From: CAYYTU01 sp964474655 | GTDB lineage: Bacteria; Chloroflexota; Anaerolineae; B4-G1 | DNA: 50,700 bases | Direction: 5' to 3' | Assembly (NCBI GenBank): GCA_964474655.1 | Contig: CAYYTU010000016.1 | Location: 1-50,700, forward strand | Shown: positions 49,043-50,700 of the stretch, in pieces | Layout of the letters: every line of letters begins with the position of its first letter | How positions within the stretch are numbered: the first letter of the stretch is position 1 | Notes under the pieces: model-generated | Seen by the model: only the letters and a program-made list of their open reading frames with translations | Databases searched by the model: none | Told to the model about the DNA's origin: nothing | Program-made: the position numbers and the translations under genes

Positions 49043-49165
49043 CGCAGAGCGTGCTTAGACGCGAACAAGGCAAACGAAGCCAGGGTTGACGCGCTTGGCA
49101 AACAGGATTGGAGGCAACCTAGAGCGCCAGCCCCTTGGACCTGCTTCGTTTGCCCATCCCCCGCC
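49043..49165 (+). ncRNA. R3 element: candidate structured leader upstream of apgM
   Basis: This is the plus-strand counterpart of 12656-12777. It contains GGCAAACGAAGCCAGGG (49069-49085) and ACCTGCTTCGTTTGCCC (49139-49155), inverted arms that can form a long stem with a large internal loop. It ends about 50 nt before the apgM start codon. No terminator-like T-run or known riboswitch core is recognisable. Confidence 0.55.
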
Positions 49166-49211
49166 GAGCTGGAGAGGTGAATAGTTACCTTGTATCACCC
49201 AAGGAGGAAGA

Positions 49212-50438
49212 ATGGCTGACCTAGACTTGATGAGCAACCTGGCGATCGAAGGATCGACCAAGATCATCTTAATCGTACTCGACGGACTGGGCGGGCTGCC
49301 GAAGACACCCGCGGGCCCCACCGAGCTGGAAGCGGCCTATACGCCCAATCTCGATGCCCTGGCCGCGCGCTCGATCTGCGGTATGAGCACGTCGGTGGCG
49401 CCGGGCATCACGCCGGGCAGCGGCCCTGGTCATCTGAGCCTGTTTGGCTACGATCCGATCGAGCATAAGGTAGAGCGGGGCGTGTTGTCGGCGCTGGGTA
49501 TCGACTTCGACCTGCAGCCGGGCGACATCGCCGCGCGAGGGAACTTCTGCAGCGTCGATCCGGCGACCGGCAACATCACCGACCGCCGTGCCGGCCGCAT
49601 CCCCACCGACCTGGGGGCCAGACTGTGCGAAAAGCTGCGCCAGATCCAGCTGCCGGCGGTCGATCAGATCTTCGTCGAATCGGTGAAGGAGTATCGCTTC
49701 GTGCTGGTGTTGCGCGGCGAGGACCTGGAGGATGGCCTGACCGAGACCGATCCCCAGGAGACTGGCGTGCCGCCTCTACCGGTCGAGCCGACGCGCCCGG
49801 AGGCGAAAGAGACAGCCGAGCTGATCAACCGCTGGCTGGAGAAGGCCCGGGATGTGCTGTCCGCCGACGCCGCGGAGAACGACCATCCGGCCAACAGCTG
49901 CAACCTGCGTGGCCTGGGCAAGGACCCCGGTCTGCCGCAGATACCCTCCGTCTTCAAGCTGCGCCCTGGCGCTATCGCCACCTACCCGATGTATCGTGGC
50001 GTGGCGAAGCTGGCCGGAATGGACATCTTGCCCACCGGTGAGACGATCGAGGATGAGGTCGAAACGCTCAAGAGACATTGGGACGCCTACGATTACTTCT
50101 TCTTCCACGTCAAGAAGATCGATAGTCGTGGCGAGGATGGCGACTTCGAGGCCAAGGCTGCCGTGATTGAGCACTTCGACCAGCTGCTGCCGGATATGAT
50201 GGCCTTGGAGCCAGACGTGGTGATCGTGACCGGTGACCATTCGACGCCTGCGGTGTGGAAAGCGCACAGCTGGCACGAACTGCCGGTATTGATCTGGTCC
50301 CAATACGTCCGGCCCGATCGCACCACTACCTTTGGCGAGCGTCCTTGTATGAGTGGTGGACTGGGGCACATCCATCACGTGGACCTGATGCCACTGGCGA
50401 TGGCGAACGCCGATAGACTGAAGAAGTTCGGCGCCTGA
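49212..50438 (+). CDS. apgM: 2,3-bisphosphoglycerate-independent phosphoglycerate mutase, archaeal type
   Basis: This alkaline-phosphatase-superfamily enzyme interconverts 3- and 2-phosphoglycerate in glycolysis. The 408-residue length fits the archaeal ApgM type rather than the ~510-residue GpmI. Motifs: the N-terminal metal site IVLDGLGGLP, a Ser in ITPGSGPGHLSLFGYDP, DNA-like LRGLGKDPGLPQ region, and C-terminal GDHSTPAVWKAHSWHELPVLI with metal-binding His/Asp. AAGGAGG precedes the ATG. Confidence 0.95.
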   Translation: MADLDLMSNLAIEGSTKIILIVLDGLGGLPKTPAGPTELEAAYTPNLDALAARSICGMSTSVAPGITPGSGPGHLSLFGYDPIEHKVERGVLSALGIDFDLQPGDIAARGNFCSVDPATGNITDRRAGRIPTDLGARLCEKLRQIQLPAVDQIFVESVKEYRFVLVLRGEDLEDGLTETDPQETGVPPLPVEPTRPEAKETAELINRWLEKARDVLSADAAENDHPANSCNLRGLGKDPGLPQIPSVFKLRPGAIATYPMYRGVAKLAGMDILPTGETIEDEVETLKRHWDAYDYFFFHVKKIDSRGEDGDFEAKAAVIEHFDQLLPDMMALEPDVVIVTGDHSTPAVWKAHSWHELPVLIWSQYVRPDRTTTFGERPCMSGGLGHIHHVDLMPLAMANADRLKKFGA

Positions 50439-50493
50439 TTCTGCTTGGCTTTTAGCTTGGTCTTGATTGGGCCGCGAAAAAGGCCATCGAGAG

Positions 50494-50520
50494 AAGCCGC
50501 CCAAACCATGGGCGGCTTTT
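50494..50520 (+). terminator. Terminator after apgM
   Basis: AGCCGCCC and GGGCGGCT pair over AAACCAT and are followed by TTT. It stands about 55 bp after the stop codon. Confidence 0.8.
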
Positions 50521-50541
50521 CCACACCTCACTACCGGGGGG

Positions 50542-50632
50542 CATCTACAAGTTGGGGGAAGACAGACTTCGGAAGTCTCTGAATACTACTTTGCTTGCCA
50601 AATTGTGCTGAAAAGAGCGGTTTTGAAGCTAG
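50542..50632 (-). repeat. Dispersed repeat R2, copy b
   Basis: This is the inverted partner of 4201-4291, with the palindrome AGACTTCGGAAGTCT at 50565-50579. Its position right after a terminator fits a repeat tolerated in an intergenic region. The remaining bases to the window end (50633-50700) show nothing recognisable. Confidence 0.85.
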
Positions 50633-50700
50633 TGTTCTGTTAAGCCTATACTTTTGCGGTTTTCGGTCGGCTTGAATGCAAGTAGGTATGCGAGTACTCC

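Noticed and set aside
4201..50632. A composite element bounded by the inverted R2 copies
   Set aside because: The 46 kb between them consists of housekeeping genes in ordinary operons and no transposase is present; the positions are probably accidental.

Overview
The window is about 50.7 kb of a GC-rich, gene-dense bacterial chromosome of a Chloroflexota type (Anaerolineae-like). This placement is inferred from the gene mix: a complete leucine/isoleucine/valine operon with citramalate synthase, an IleRS with atypical signature motifs, archaeal-type phosphoglycerate mutase, zinc-ribbon/OB-fold proteins and many palindromic intergenic repeats. No rRNA, tRNA, CRISPR array, phage or complete insertion sequence was found.

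Layout. 0.4-3.9 kb (minus): LuxR-type response regulator, its overlapping histidine kinase, and a DUF574 methyltransferase. 4.8-7.6 kb: hisS, a small membrane-anchored protein, an EamA transporter. 7.6-12.6 kb (minus): hybrid sensor kinase overlapping a threonine synthase that carries a C-terminal receiver domain, a 38-residue ORF coupled to it, YjbQ, a family 2 glycosyltransferase and a PPC/DUF296 protein. 13-27.2 kb (minus): a branched-chain amino acid operon, ilvB-ilvN-ilvC-leuA-orf67-leuC-leuD-cimA-leuB-GT39-ilvD, preceded by a promoter and two consecutive leader-peptide/terminator modules rich in Leu, Ile and Val codons. 27.3-30.2 kb (minus): a nitrilase-fold protein lacking its catalytic Cys, RluD-type pseudouridine synthase, lspA and a DksA/TraR zinc-finger protein. 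30.4-34.3 kb (minus): ileS behind a T-box leader. 34.3-39.5 kb (minus): an RNase H-like protein coupled to a metallo-beta-lactamase-fold protein, 6S RNA, glnA, and aspS behind an Asp/Asn-codon leader peptide with a terminator. 39.5-44.9 kb (minus): two OB-fold-repeat envelope proteins, a CCA-adding-type enzyme, a DUF5678 protein, an EamA transporter. 45.2-50.4 kb (plus): a GNAT-like protein, a DeoR regulator, a UgpC/MsmK-type ABC ATPase and apgM.

How it works together. CimA, LeuCD and LeuB can make 2-oxobutyrate from pyruvate without threonine deaminase; IlvBN, IlvC and IlvD then serve Val, Ile and (through LeuA, LeuCD, LeuB) Leu. Only the terminal aminotransferase is absent from the operon. 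Three units sense amino acid or tRNA charging in different ways: classical attenuation for ilv-leu (twice in tandem), a similar attenuator for aspS, and a T-box for ileS.

The observations most worth following up are the Asp/Asn attenuator of aspS, the tandem ilv attenuators, the threonine synthase-receiver fusion next to a kinase, a 67-residue protein with an internally duplicated motif kept by selection inside the leu operon, a 23-bp palindrome inserted in frame in cimA with a 7-bp target duplication, and a conserved ~120-nt element found upstream of two unrelated genes. Several dispersed repeat families fill the intergenic regions.
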